Shown here: piece after piece, positions 41,060 through 49,700 of the stretch
How positions within the stretch are numbered: position 1 is the stretch's first letter
How the letters are laid out: the number at the start of each line of letters is the position of its first letter
From: Galbitalea sp. SE-J8
GTDB lineage: Bacteria > Actinomycetota > Actinomycetes > Actinomycetales > Microbacteriaceae
Reading direction: 5' to 3'
Length of the DNA: 64,000 bases
Assembly (NCBI RefSeq): GCF_030345695.1
Contig: NZ_JAUASV010000002.1
Span: forward strand, 1 to 64,000
Translations under genes and position numbers: made by a program
The notes under the pieces: generated by a model
What the model was told of the DNA's origin: nothing
What the model saw: the letters and a program-made list of their open reading frames with translations, nothing else
Database searches by the model: none

Positions 41060-43387
41060 ATGCTCGCGGGAACGACGAAGCGCAGCCTCGCCGCGGCGGT
41101 GATCGCCCTCGCGCTCGCGGCATCCGCGCTCGTCGCCGCTCCGGCGCAGGCGGATGAGGCGCCCGGCGTCTACGACATCGCATCGGATCGCTCCTACTAC
41201 CCGACCTCGGGCCGGATGACGCTCACCTGGCGTGCCGCGCTGCCCGAGGGCGCGACCACGACCGGCGACGCCTCGTGCACGATCACGATCGGAATGACGG
41301 ACCTGACCCCGATTCCCTGCCGCTCGGGCGAGGCGTTCTCGTACGACGTCGGCTTCGTCTTCAGCACGGCGCACATCACGATCACCGTGCAGCAGTTCTA
41401 CTCGGACCCCTCCGACACCGTGCTGCTCTACCCGGTCAGCGGATCGATCGGGCGCACGATCGACGCGGTCGCTCCCGTGGTGACCGTGAGCGCGCTGAAG
41501 GCCGCCGATGCCACGACCGCCGCTCCCGACCCGGTCGGCCCCGGATTCGCCTACACCGGCGACTACACCTGGGCCGAGAACACCACTTACACGACCGTCA
41601 CGAGGACCTGCTGGATCGAGCGGCTCTCGCCCGATCCGCTCGCCGTGCTCGCCTACGTGCCGTGCCCGGGCATCGACTCGTACGCGGGCCGGGCCACGTT
41701 CTCGGCACCGTCCGGCTCGGGTTCCTACCGGCTCGTGGTGGCGGCCGCCGACTCGGCGGGCAACGTGGGCCGGGGGACGCGCGCGTTCACGGTCGACGCC
41801 ACGCCTCCGACGGTGACGATCACGAGCGGGCCGGCGGCCGGCGGCGTGAGCGACGGGCATCCGTCCTGGACCTGGACGAGCGACGACGCCGCGGCGACCT
41901 ATCGATGCTGGTTCGGCGCGCAGGGCGCGGTCGCCGTGCTGTCGGCGTGCACCTCGCCCTTCACCCCGGCCGTCGCGCCGGAGGGGCCGGCACGGCTCGT
42001 CATCGCCGCGACCGACGCGCTCGGCAACCTCAGCACGACGACGCGCGACGTGAACGTCGACGCCACCGTGCCCGTGCTGACGGGCGCCGGGCCGGCCGCG
42101 CCGATCACGGCGCTGCCGGCCTCGATCGCGGTCTCGGCGAGCGAGCCGATCGCGACCTGGTCGTGCCGGACCGACGCGGGCTCGTGGTCACCGTGCGGCT
42201 CCGACTCGTCCACCCTCGAGCTGCCGCTCACCGCGAGCACGACGACGAACGGCGAGCACACGCTCGTCGTGCGAGGGGTCGACGTCGCGGGCAACCTGAG
42301 CGCTCCGCTCAGCGTGCCGTACACGGTCGCCGTCGCCGCGACGCCCGTCGTCGCCTCCGGACCCGCCGACGGGTCGCTCCTGAACGCCGCACCGTCGTGG
42401 AGCTGGACGGGATCGCTCGACGGATCGACGTTCGACTGCGCGTTCGCGCCCGCCGGCGCCGATCCGCTGTTCTCGCCGTGCTCGTCGCCGTACTCGGCCC
42501 CGGCATCCGTTCCCGACGGCTCGTACGCGTTCGTCGTGCGCGGATCGCGTCCCGGGTTCACAGACGCCGTGGCGACGCGGCACGTGACGCTCGACCGGAG
42601 CGCCCCCGAGCTCACGGTGGTCTCCGGACCCGCCGACGGCGCCGTGTCGACGGATGCCGTCGCCAGCTACGCGATCGCGAGCGAGCCCGGGGCGACGCTC
42701 GAGTGCTGGTGGGGCGGTGCCGGCAGGGCGCCCGAGTTCCGCACCTGCACGAGCCCGTACGCGGTTCCGCTGACGAGCGAGGGCGTGCGGGTGGTCGCGT
42801 TCCGCGCGACGGATGCCGCCGGGAACACGGGCGCGGTCGTGATGCGCACGGTCTCCGCGGCGCCGATCGCGGGCACCGCATCCGTCAGCGGCACCGCACG
42901 CGTGGGTGTCCCGCTCACGGCGTCGGGCAGCTGGCCTGCGGATGCCGCGCTGAGCTACCAGTGGACCCGGGACGGCGTCGCGATCCGCGGCGCCGTCTCA
43001 CAGTCGTACACGCCGGTCGCCGCGGATCGGAAGCGGCGCGTGGCGGTCGTCATCACCGGCTCGCGGTCCGGCTTCGCGTCGGTGAGCGCGGCATCCGTGT
43101 CGAGCGTGGTCGCCGCGGGAGTGCTCACGAGCGGCAAGGCACGCGTGCGGGCGACGTCGATGCGCGTCGGCAAGCGCGTCATGGCGTCGGCGTCCACGTG
43201 GCGCCCCGGCGCGACCGTGCGCTACCGCTGGTACCTCGGCCGCAAGGCGATCGCGAAGGCGACGCACTCGTCGATCCGGCTCACGAAGGCGATGGTCGGC
43301 AAGAAGCTCACCGTGAAGATCACCGGCAGCAGGCCCGGCTACGAGACGCGCGTGGTGTCGGCGGTCACGTCGCGCGTGCGGCGCTGA
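41060..43387 (+). CDS. Secreted multi-domain Ig-like surface protein
   Basis: A 775-aa exported protein. Signal peptide: basic TTKR, hydrophobic SLAAAVIALALAASALVAA, cleavage after AQA near residue 33. At least five bacterial Ig-like units follow, each ending in a motif like DATPPTVTITSGPA or DRSAPELTVVSGPADG and carrying paired Cys with Trp (CSPF, CTSPF). The final 170 residues are two or three GT-A-V-G repeats (GTARVGVPLTASGSWP, YQWTRDGVAI; RYRWYLGRKAI) like those in actinobacterial adhesins. No LPXTG or membrane anchor is visible. A role in adhesion or cell-surface structure is likely, not shown. Confidence 0.85.
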   Translation: MLAGTTKRSLAAAVIALALAASALVAAPAQADEAPGVYDIASDRSYYPTSGRMTLTWRAALPEGATTTGDASCTITIGMTDLTPIPCRSGEAFSYDVGFVFSTAHITITVQQFYSDPSDTVLLYPVSGSIGRTIDAVAPVVTVSALKAADATTAAPDPVGPGFAYTGDYTWAENTTYTTVTRTCWIERLSPDPLAVLAYVPCPGIDSYAGRATFSAPSGSGSYRLVVAAADSAGNVGRGTRAFTVDATPPTVTITSGPAAGGVSDGHPSWTWTSDDAAATYRCWFGAQGAVAVLSACTSPFTPAVAPEGPARLVIAATDALGNLSTTTRDVNVDATVPVLTGAGPAAPITALPASIAVSASEPIATWSCRTDAGSWSPCGSDSSTLELPLTASTTTNGEHTLVVRGVDVAGNLSAPLSVPYTVAVAATPVVASGPADGSLLNAAPSWSWTGSLDGSTFDCAFAPAGADPLFSPCSSPYSAPASVPDGSYAFVVRGSRPGFTDAVATRHVTLDRSAPELTVVSGPADGAVSTDAVASYAIASEPGATLECWWGGAGRAPEFRTCTSPYAVPLTSEGVRVVAFRATDAAGNTGAVVMRTVSAAPIAGTASVSGTARVGVPLTASGSWPADAALSYQWTRDGVAIRGAVSQSYTPVAADRKRRVAVVITGSRSGFASVSAASVSSVVAAGVLTSGKARVRATSMRVGKRVMASASTWRPGATVRYRWYLGRKAIAKATHSSIRLTKAMVGKKLTVKITGSRPGYETRVVSAVTSRVRR

Positions 43388-43470
43388 GGCCGCGAGCGGC
43401 TCGCGCGGTCCTTCTGCACCGCAGGTGTGCCCTCGCCGAGAGGCGCGTGCGGAGCCTAGGGTTGACGGCG

Positions 43471-44406
43471 ATGGTCGCGATGGAGCTCAGAGCGCGCAGC
43501 GGCTCGGTGGAGCTGGCCGGCACGCTCTGGCCGCCTGACTCGACCCCCGTCGCGCTCGTGGTCATGCACCCGGGCTCGGGCCCGTCGGATCGCGACAACG
43601 ACGTGCTCTTCCCGCCCATCCGGGAGGCGCTCGCCGCGGCGGGGATCGCGGTCGCGTCCTTCGACAAGCGCGGCGTGGGCGGATCCGGGGGATCGTGGCT
43701 GCACGCCGGGATCGAGGAGCAGGCCGGTGACCTGCTCGCCGCTCTCTCCGCGGCCCGGGAGCCACTGCCCCCGGTGCCGGCGGGCGTCTTCGGGCACAGC
43801 CAGGGCGGCTGGGTGGCACTGGAGGCCGCCCGGCTCGGCGGGCCGGAGTTCGTCGTCACCAGCTCCGGGCCCGCGGTCACCGTGGGGGAGCAGGAGCGGT
43901 TCTCGGCGCGGGGATCGGCCCCGGCGGAGGTCGCCGCGATCGACGAGCTGCTCGCGCTCGCGGAGGCCGGTGCGAGCCACGCGAGCGTGTCGGAGTGGCT
44001 CGCGGCATCCGATCACGCCCGCGGCGTCCGTCGACTGATCGGCGACGAACCGCCCTCGGCGGACCTGTGGGGCCTGCTGGTGCGGCTCGCCGGCTACGAC
44101 CCGGCACCGGCCCTGCGCGCCGTCACCGTCCCCCTGCTCGCGGTCTTCGGCGCCGACGACGACATCACGCCCGTCGACGCGAGCGTCGCCGCGCTGCGCT
44201 CGGCCGTCGACCCGGCGCTGCTGCGGATCGCCGTGCTCCCCGGCGGCGGACATCGACTCGCGGCGCCCGGGTCGACCCGGTTCGTGCCCGGATACCCCGA
44301 CGTGGTCATCGACTTCGTCCGATCGATGTCGCCGGGATCGCGACGGCAAGACCCGCAGCAGTCATCGCCGCCGCGACCCACACCGGAGCGGCCGTTCCGG
44401 CCGTGA
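43471..44406 (+). CDS. Alpha/beta hydrolase
   Basis: A 311-aa serine hydrolase. The nucleophile elbow is GHSQGGW (Ser near residue 110), oxyanion-side HPGSGPSDRDN, late Asp in VFGADDDITPVD and His in GGGHR. This resembles the dienelactone hydrolase/peptidase-S9-like group; the substrate is unknown. ATG 43471 is preceded 8 nt upstream by TAGGGT (43457-43462). The last 101 bases overlap the convergent Cmx-like gene, and the C-terminal 30 residues (SRRQDPQQSSPPRPTPERP) are low complexity, so the stop may have moved by run-on into that gene. Confidence 0.88.
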   Translation: MVAMELRARSGSVELAGTLWPPDSTPVALVVMHPGSGPSDRDNDVLFPPIREALAAAGIAVASFDKRGVGGSGGSWLHAGIEEQAGDLLAALSAAREPLPPVPAGVFGHSQGGWVALEAARLGGPEFVVTSSGPAVTVGEQERFSARGSAPAEVAAIDELLALAEAGASHASVSEWLAASDHARGVRRLIGDEPPSADLWGLLVRLAGYDPAPALRAVTVPLLAVFGADDDITPVDASVAALRSAVDPALLRIAVLPGGGHRLAAPGSTRFVPGYPDVVIDFVRSMSPGSRRQDPQQSSPPRPTPERPFRP

Positions 44407-45457
44407 GGGCGGCCGCGCCGATGGCGGGTCCCGCCGCGGCGCCGACGTTCAGCGCGGCCGTCGCGAACGCGCCGCGCAGCGTCGGCGCGTCCGGCGCCGC
44501 GTAGAGGATCCGGGCGATCACGGTGCTGCCGACGCCGAACCCCAGCACCCCCTGGCCGAACACGAGTACGACGACGGCGGCCGGATGCTGCGCGAGGACC
44601 CCGAGCGCGACCCAGCCGGCCAGCAGGAGCGGGCCGCCGGCCGCGAGGACCAGGCCGGGACGGCGGTCGGAGAGCCGGCCGGCGAGCGTCACCCCGAGGA
44701 ACGACCCGACGCCGAACTCGACGAGCGCCGGTGCTGTCCAGCCGTCGCCCAGGCCCGCGCTCCGCGTCACGAGCGGAGCCAGAAAGGTGAAGGCGGAGAA
44801 GGTGCCGCCGGAGATCAGGGCACCGACGAGCATCGTGAGGAGGAGCCGTCGCGAGCGCAGCTGACGGATCTCCGGGGCCAGGTCCGTCGTCCCGCGCGGT
44901 TCGAGGGCGAGCGGCCCGGGGGAGACGCCGCGCAGGATGCCGATGACGGCCACCGCACCGAGCGCCGCGACGACCCAGAAGGTGGCCCGCCAGCCGCAGG
45001 CGCTCCCGATGAGCGCCCCGGCCGGAACGCCCGCGATCAAGGCCACGGTCGTACCGGACAGGAGGATCGCCGCGGCACGACCCTTCCGATCGGCGGGTGC
45101 GAGCGCCATTGCCGCGCTCAGCGCCACGGCGAGGAAGCCCGCGTTCGCCAGTGCGCTGAGCACGCGCACGACGAGCAGGATCCAGAACTCCGACGTGAGG
45201 GCGCCGGCGACGTGGCACAGCGCGAACACGAGAACGCACGCGGTCATGGTGAAGCGCGCCGGCCAGCGATGGGCGAACGCGGCCGTGGCCGGCGCGCCGA
45301 CGATCATCCCGATCGCGAAGGCCGAGGTCAGCAGGCCGGCGGTGCCGACGCCGACGCCGAGCTGCGCGGCGATGCTCGGGAGCAGGCCCGCGAGCATGAA
45401 TTCCGAGGTGCCCATGACGAACACGGCCAGGGCGAGCGGGTAGAGAGCGAAGGGCAT
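44306..45457 (-). CDS. Cmx/CmrA-type MFS (chloramphenicol) exporter
   Basis: A 383-aa membrane protein with about 12 hydrophobic segments. The start MPFALYPLALAVFVMGTSEF followed by MLAGLLPSIAAQLGV is the hallmark of the Cmx/CmlR chloramphenicol exporters of actinobacteria; GLLTSAFAIGMIVGAP and the internal AADRKGRAAAI-like loop also fit. It is likely, not proven, to export chloramphenicol or a related drug. GGAG (complement of 45464-45467) is the ribosome-binding site and can be hidden in a stem; a 21-codon leader lies 105 bp upstream. The 3' end overlaps the hydrolase gene on the other strand. Confidence 0.88.
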   Translation of the reverse strand: MPFALYPLALAVFVMGTSEFMLAGLLPSIAAQLGVGVGTAGLLTSAFAIGMIVGAPATAAFAHRWPARFTMTACVLVFALCHVAGALTSEFWILLVVRVLSALANAGFLAVALSAAMALAPADRKGRAAAILLSGTTVALIAGVPAGALIGSACGWRATFWVVAALGAVAVIGILRGVSPGPLALEPRGTTDLAPEIRQLRSRRLLLTMLVGALISGGTFSAFTFLAPLVTRSAGLGDGWTAPALVEFGVGSFLGVTLAGRLSDRRPGLVLAAGGPLLLAGWVALGVLAQHPAAVVVLVFGQGVLGFGVGSTVIARILYAAPDAPTLRGAFATAALNVGAAAGPAIGAAALTAGTAAPVWVAAAMTAAGLAVAIPATSIGRSR

Positions 45458-45462
45458 CGAGT

Positions 45463-45519
45463 GCTCCGGGTGAGAGGTCGACGAGGGGTCTTCTCGTCAC
45501 CACGGCAGCGGCCCGGAGC
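45463..45519 (-). promoter_or_regulatory. Predicted Shine-Dalgarno-sequestering stem of the Cmx-like gene
   Basis: In the mRNA, GCTCCGGG (complement of 45512-45519) is perfectly complementary to CCCGGAGC (complement of 45463-45470), which contains the GGAG of the exporter. An additional hairpin (GCCCGC...GGCGGGC, about 45534-45550) and a stem GGGGGCTG/CAGCCCCC (about 45574-45601) lie upstream, the latter inside the leader ORF. The set fits translation attenuation by stalled ribosomes. Confidence 0.6.
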
Positions 45520-45561
45520 GCGCCGGACGCCCGCCCCACGCGGGCGAGCCGGAGCTTGCGT

Positions 45562-45627
45562 TCAGCGGTTCCGGGGGCTGACGGTGTGACCGACAGCCCC
45601 CGACGCATCTGACTCGGGACTCGCCAT
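45562..45627 (-). CDS. Putative 21-aa leader peptide upstream of the Cmx-like exporter
   Basis: ATG 45627 to TGA 45562 encodes a 21-residue peptide beginning MASPESDASGAV and ending SPRNR. A -10 box TATCGT (complement of 45635-45640) is 7 nt before the ATG, so it would be translated from a leaderless transcript. The ORF spans one arm and loop of a strong hairpin. Leader peptides of this kind control chloramphenicol resistance genes in several bacteria; function here is inferred from position. Confidence 0.6.
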   Translation of the reverse strand: MASPESDASGAVGHTVSPRNR

Positions 45628-45663
45628 GCCGTCAACGATATCCCGCGCGCTCGACGCTCGGCG

Positions 45664-46140
45664 TCATCCGTCGGGATGGCCGCCGTAGCGCCGGATCTTG
45701 AACTCGGTGGTCTCCAGGGCGAGCGTCAGCTCCCGGAGCTGCCGCCGGATGCGCTCGCGCTGGGCGATCATCATCTCGCGCCGCGCGGGCTCGGTCGCGG
45801 GCCCCGCGTCGACGAGCGCGATGTAGTGCTTGAGGTCGTGCATGGTCATCCCGGAGACGCGCATCCGGGTGAGGAACACCAGCCGCCGCAGGTCGAACGC
45901 CGAATACGCCCGGTAGCCGGACTCGGTGCGGTGCGGCCGCACGAGCCCCTCCCGCTCGTAGTAGCGCAGCGTGTGCGGCGAGAGCCCGCTGATCTCGGCC
46001 GCCTCGGCGATGGTCCGCGGCGGGGCGTCGGGCTCTATCGTCGAGTCGTCCAGCAGTGCGTGGAGCGCCTCGATGACGGATGCCGACCCGGCGTCGCCGA
46101 CGGCGTCGAACAGCCTCCCGATCAGGGCGTCGGTGGCCAC
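45664..46140 (-). CDS. MerR family regulator
   Basis: A 158-aa protein. An N-terminal extension of about 40 residues precedes the MerR HTH (RTIAEAAEISGLSPHTLRYY, EREGLVRPHRTESGYRAYS) and the effector-side coiled coil. The usual downstream cysteines of metal sensors are absent, so it is more likely of the SDR-linked MerR type. Start GTG 46140 is tentative. It lies four bases after the SDR gene and is probably co-transcribed with it. Confidence 0.9.
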   Translation of the reverse strand: MATDALIGRLFDAVGDAGSASVIEALHALLDDSTIEPDAPPRTIAEAAEISGLSPHTLRYYEREGLVRPHRTESGYRAYSAFDLRRLVFLTRMRVSGMTMHDLKHYIALVDAGPATEPARREMMIAQRERIRRQLRELTLALETTEFKIRRYGGHPDG

Positions 46141-46144
46141 GCGC

Positions 46145-47044
46145 TCACCGCGACCCTCTCGCGGGGCCGGATGCGTACGCGCGTTCGGCGGGGGCGGCGT
46201 CCGGGAAGTCCGCGGAACGACTCAGCGCCGCCCATGTCTCGAGGTCGTCGAGGCTGCTCCGGTAGCTCGCCGCGAGGTTGTGCACGGCCTCGGCGCCGAG
46301 CGGAAGCCGGAGCGGCGCGTCCGGCGCGGACAGCGCCTCGCGGATCGCCGCGGCCGCCCGCACGGGATCGCCCTCCTGGCGTCCGTCCGAACCGGCCATG
46401 TCCCGGCGGATGCCGCCGGCGACGGCGTCGTACTCGGGGCGCTCGGCCGCCGTCCGCAGCACGTCGGCGGCGTTGAACTCGGTGCGGAACCGGCTGGGCT
46501 CGACGATGAGCACGCGGATGCCGAACGGGGCGACCTCGCCGGCGAGCGCCTCCGACCACCCCTCGAGGGCGAACTTGCCCGCCGAGTAGCTGCCGACCGC
46601 GGGGAACGACCGCCGCCCGCCCTGGCTGCTCAGCTGCACGATCGCGCCCGTGCCGCGCAGGCGCATCGACGGCAGCACGGCGCGCACGAGGGCCGCCGGG
46701 CCGAACAGGTGCTGCGCGAGCATGTCGCGCAGCTCCGCGTCGGTGACCTCCTCCGCGGTTCCCACCTGACCGGCACCGGCGTTGTTCACGTGCACGTCGA
46801 TGCGGCCGAAGCGCTCGAGCGCGGTGTCGACCACGGCGGCAGCCGCGTCGACGTCGCGGACGTCGTGCACCACGGGCACGAAGTCGGGGCCCAGGCGCTC
46901 GGCGAGCGCGTTCAGCCGGTCGGCACGCCGTCCCGTGCCGACCACGCGCTCACCCGCCTCGATCGCGGCCTCGGCGAGGGCGCGGCCGAACCCGGCCGAC
47001 GCTCCGGTGATGATCCAGGTTCGTCCGTCATCCGTGTGAGTCAT
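46145..47044 (-). CDS. Short-chain dehydrogenase/reductase
   Basis: A 299-aa NAD(P)-dependent oxidoreductase. Cofactor motif TGASAGFGRA, then NNAG, catalytic Ser in LSSQGG and YSAGK. The longer size matches the group annotated as SDR with C-terminal extension. The ATG at 47044 has TACCGT 7 nt upstream (complement of 47052-47057) and looks leaderless, which also excludes the in-frame ATG at 47077. MerR follows in the same operon; the substrate is unknown. Confidence 0.93.
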   Translation of the reverse strand: MTHTDDGRTWIITGASAGFGRALAEAAIEAGERVVGTGRRADRLNALAERLGPDFVPVVHDVRDVDAAAAVVDTALERFGRIDVHVNNAGAGQVGTAEEVTDAELRDMLAQHLFGPAALVRAVLPSMRLRGTGAIVQLSSQGGRRSFPAVGSYSAGKFALEGWSEALAGEVAPFGIRVLIVEPSRFRTEFNAADVLRTAAERPEYDAVAGGIRRDMAGSDGRQEGDPVRAAAAIREALSAPDAPLRLPLGAEAVHNLAASYRSSLDDLETWAALSRSADFPDAAPAERAYASGPARGSR

Positions 47045-47104
47045 GTGATCCACGGTAGACATTCGAGCGCGCTCCAACGCAAGCGGGTCGCGAGATCGGA
47101 CCGA

Positions 47105-48109
47105 TCACGCGGGCGGCGCCGCGACCGAGGCGCGCTCGACGAGCTCGGCCTCGAACCGACGCTCGACGGCCGGCGGGGCGGGCGAGCGGGCATCCGTCGG
47201 CGTGGTCGTCATCAGCAGGTCGACCGCGGCGGCCGCCATCCGGGCGACCGGCTGACGCAGCGCGCTGATCGGGGCTGCGGTCCAGCGCATCCAGGGCAGG
47301 TCGTCGAAGCTCACGATCGAGAGGTCGTCCGGCGCACGGATGCCGCGGGCCGCGAGCGTGTCGAGCACCGCCTCGAGCACCAGGTTGTTGCCCGCGACGA
47401 GCGCGGTCGGCGCGTCGTCGAGCGCGCTGTCCACGGCCGATCGCGCGCCGTCGTGCAGGTACGAGGCCGACTCCACGACGCGCACCTCGACGCCGGGGAG
47501 TCGCGCGGCGGCGTCGAGCGCCCCGCGGGCGCGCTCCGCGCCGGTCGTGATGCCCGCGGGTCCGGAGATGAGCGCGATGCGGCGGTGACCGTGGGCCGCG
47601 AGGTGCTCGACGGCCGCGCGGGAGGCCGCCGCGTTGTCCAGGAGCACGCGATCGAGGTCGGTGTCGGCGGCGGTTCGGTCGAGCTGCACGACGGCGATGC
47701 CCGCCGCTCGGAGTCGCACGAGCTCGTCGCCGTTGTCGGGGGTCGGGGTGATGAGCAGGGCGTCCGCGCGCATGCCGCGCACCGCGGTGAGCAGTTCGAG
47801 CTCGCGCTCGGGGTCCTCGTCGCTCGACGCGATCGTCAGGCGCAGCCCGCGCTCGTGCAGCGCGCGTTCGGCGGATCGGGCGATCGACCCGTAGAAGCCG
47901 TTCTCGATGTCGGAGATGACGAGTGCGACGAGCCCGGTGCGGCTCGCGCGGAGCCCCCGGGCCACGTCGTTCGGAACGTAGCCCAGCTCCCGGGCCGCGC
48001 TCAGCACCGCGTCGCGCGCCGCATCCGAGGTGCGCGCACCGGAGAGCACGCGCGAGGCCGTCATGGGCGAGACTCCCGAGAGTCTCGCCACGTCCGACAG
48101 CGTCGTCAT
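47105..48109 (-). CDS. LacI family regulator
   Basis: A 334-aa repressor. HTH TLSDVARLSGVSPMTASRVL at residues 3-22, then the hinge LGYVPNDVARGLRASRTG and a periplasmic-binding-like ligand domain (FGYIARS-type start at IENGFYGS, ISFDDLPWM). ATG 48109 gives the normal start; the ORF reading on to 48277 is not family-like and passes through the operator. Divergent from a sugar porter, with palindrome GGTAACGTTACC between them, so it likely represses sugar uptake. Confidence 0.94.
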   Translation of the reverse strand: MTTLSDVARLSGVSPMTASRVLSGARTSDAARDAVLSAARELGYVPNDVARGLRASRTGLVALVISDIENGFYGSIARSAERALHERGLRLTIASSDEDPERELELLTAVRGMRADALLITPTPDNGDELVRLRAAGIAVVQLDRTAADTDLDRVLLDNAAASRAAVEHLAAHGHRRIALISGPAGITTGAERARGALDAAARLPGVEVRVVESASYLHDGARSAVDSALDDAPTALVAGNNLVLEAVLDTLAARGIRAPDDLSIVSFDDLPWMRWTAAPISALRQPVARMAAAAVDLLMTTTPTDARSPAPPAVERRFEAELVERASVAAPPA

Positions 48110-48172
48110 GCGCCCATTCTCCCGTGTCGACCGCGCTCCGGAGCGCCCGGCGCGCGTGGTCCCCCCGCCGAT

Positions 48173-48184
48173 GGTAACGTTACC
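48173..48184. promoter_or_regulatory. LacI-type operator
   Basis: A perfect 12-bp palindrome, GGTAACGTTACC, with the central AACGTT common to LacI/GalR operators. It is 63 bp from each of the two divergent genes and may control both. Confidence 0.75.
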
Positions 48185-48247
48185 GAACATGGGCCGGCGA
48201 ACCGGCGCCAGAGTCGCGTCAATGACGGCCGCGCAAGGGAGAGACGG

Positions 48248-49657
48248 ATGTCGACGAAGACGTATCACAGTGCGCAACTGGATGCCGCATCACCGGAATA
48301 CCGCGGCGGCATCGTCGTGTGGGCGTCGATCGTCGCCGCGCTCGGCGGAGGACTGTTCGGATACGACACGGGCATCGTCTCGGCAGCGCTGCTCTACGTG
48401 ACGCCCGAGTACCACCTCGACGAGTTCGGTCAGCAGGCCTTCGTGGCCGTGCTGCTCGCCGGCGCCGTGATCGGCGTGATCGGCGGCGGACCGGTCGTCG
48501 ACCGGCTCGGACGCCGCACCACGCTGCTCCTCGTCGCGGCCATCTACCTCGTCGCGGCGCTCGGCAGCTCCGTCATCGGCTGGCTGCCGCTCATCTACGT
48601 CGCCCGGTTCGTGCTCGGGCTCTCCGTCGGCGCGTCGTCGCTCGTCGTGCCGATGTACATCGCCGAGATCGCGCCCGCCCGCATCCGCGGCCGGCTGGTG
48701 TCGTTCAACCAGCTGTTCGTCGCGCTCGGCATCTTCGTGTCCTACCTCGTGGGCTACGCGTTCGCGCCCATCCAGGGCTGGCGCTGGATGATCGGCCTCG
48801 CCGCGGTGCCCGCCGCGATCATGCTCGTCGGGCTCATCCCGCTGCCCGAGAGCCCGCGCTGGCTCGCCGCGAAGAACCGCACGGATGCCGCCCGCTCGGT
48901 GCTGGGGCGCATCCGTCGTACCGCGCTCGAGGCGACGACCGAGACGCAGGAGATCGTCATCTCGCTCTCCCAGGAGAAGGCGGTGCGATTCCGCGACCTG
49001 TTCCGCACGCCCGGCGTGCGGCGCGGCATCGTCATCGGCGTCGTCGTCGCGGCGACGAACCAGCTCTCCGGGGTGAACGCGATCCTGTACTACGCGCCCA
49101 CCATGCTCAAGCAGGCCGGATTCGGCGACTCGTCCGCGATCCTCTCCTCGGTCGGCATCGGCGGCGCGTTCCTGCTGTTCACGCTGCTCGGCCTGCTGCT
49201 CGTCGACGTGCTCGGTCGTCGCCCGCTGCTCATCGGCGGCACGATCATCGTCGCGATCGCGCTCACCGCGATCGGCGCGCTCTACCTCGTGCCGCAGAAC
49301 ACCACGACCGGCGTGCTGCTCGTCGTCGGGCTCATCGTCTACGAGGGCGTGTTCGCCGCGAGCCTCGGCATCGCGATCTGGCTGGTGAACAGCGAGGTGC
49401 TGCCGAACCGGGTGCGCGGCAAGGCGCAGTCGTTCGGCACCGTGACGCACTGGGGGCTCGACCTGATCATCTCCCTCGTCGTGCTCAGCGTCATCTCCGC
49501 GCTCAGCGCCACCGCGCTGTTCTGGGGGTTCGCCGCGTTCGCGATCATCGGCGCGGTCGTGTTGTCCCGCATCCTGCCCGAGACGAAGGGGCGCACGCTC
49601 GAGGAGATCGAGACGAGCCTGGCGCACGACGCCTCCGCCCGCTCGTCGCGTTCCTGA
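48248..49657 (+). CDS. MFS sugar porter
   Basis: A 469-aa proton-sugar symporter with 12 membrane helices. Sugar-porter motifs: GGLFGYDTGIVSAAL, DRLGRR (twice; second is VDVLGRRPLLI), PESPRWL and PETKGRTLEEIE. NQLSGVNAILYYAP matches the inositol/xylose/arabinose group. ATG 48248 follows GGGAGAG. Under probable control of the LacI repressor. The exact sugar is not deducible. Confidence 0.93.
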   Translation: MSTKTYHSAQLDAASPEYRGGIVVWASIVAALGGGLFGYDTGIVSAALLYVTPEYHLDEFGQQAFVAVLLAGAVIGVIGGGPVVDRLGRRTTLLLVAAIYLVAALGSSVIGWLPLIYVARFVLGLSVGASSLVVPMYIAEIAPARIRGRLVSFNQLFVALGIFVSYLVGYAFAPIQGWRWMIGLAAVPAAIMLVGLIPLPESPRWLAAKNRTDAARSVLGRIRRTALEATTETQEIVISLSQEKAVRFRDLFRTPGVRRGIVIGVVVAATNQLSGVNAILYYAPTMLKQAGFGDSSAILSSVGIGGAFLLFTLLGLLLVDVLGRRPLLIGGTIIVAIALTAIGALYLVPQNTTTGVLLVVGLIVYEGVFAASLGIAIWLVNSEVLPNRVRGKAQSFGTVTHWGLDLIISLVVLSVISALSATALFWGFAAFAIIGAVVLSRILPETKGRTLEEIETSLAHDASARSSRS

Positions 49658-49672
49658 CGCTCCTCGCGTGGC

Positions 49673-49700
49673 GGCGGCTCACCGTGCTCGGTGAGCCGCC
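49673..49700. terminator. Bidirectional terminator hairpin
   Basis: A perfect 12-bp stem (GGCGGCTCACCG and complement) with loop TGCT between the convergent sugar-porter and TetR genes; the minus-strand stop codon begins right after it. Confidence 0.8.
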
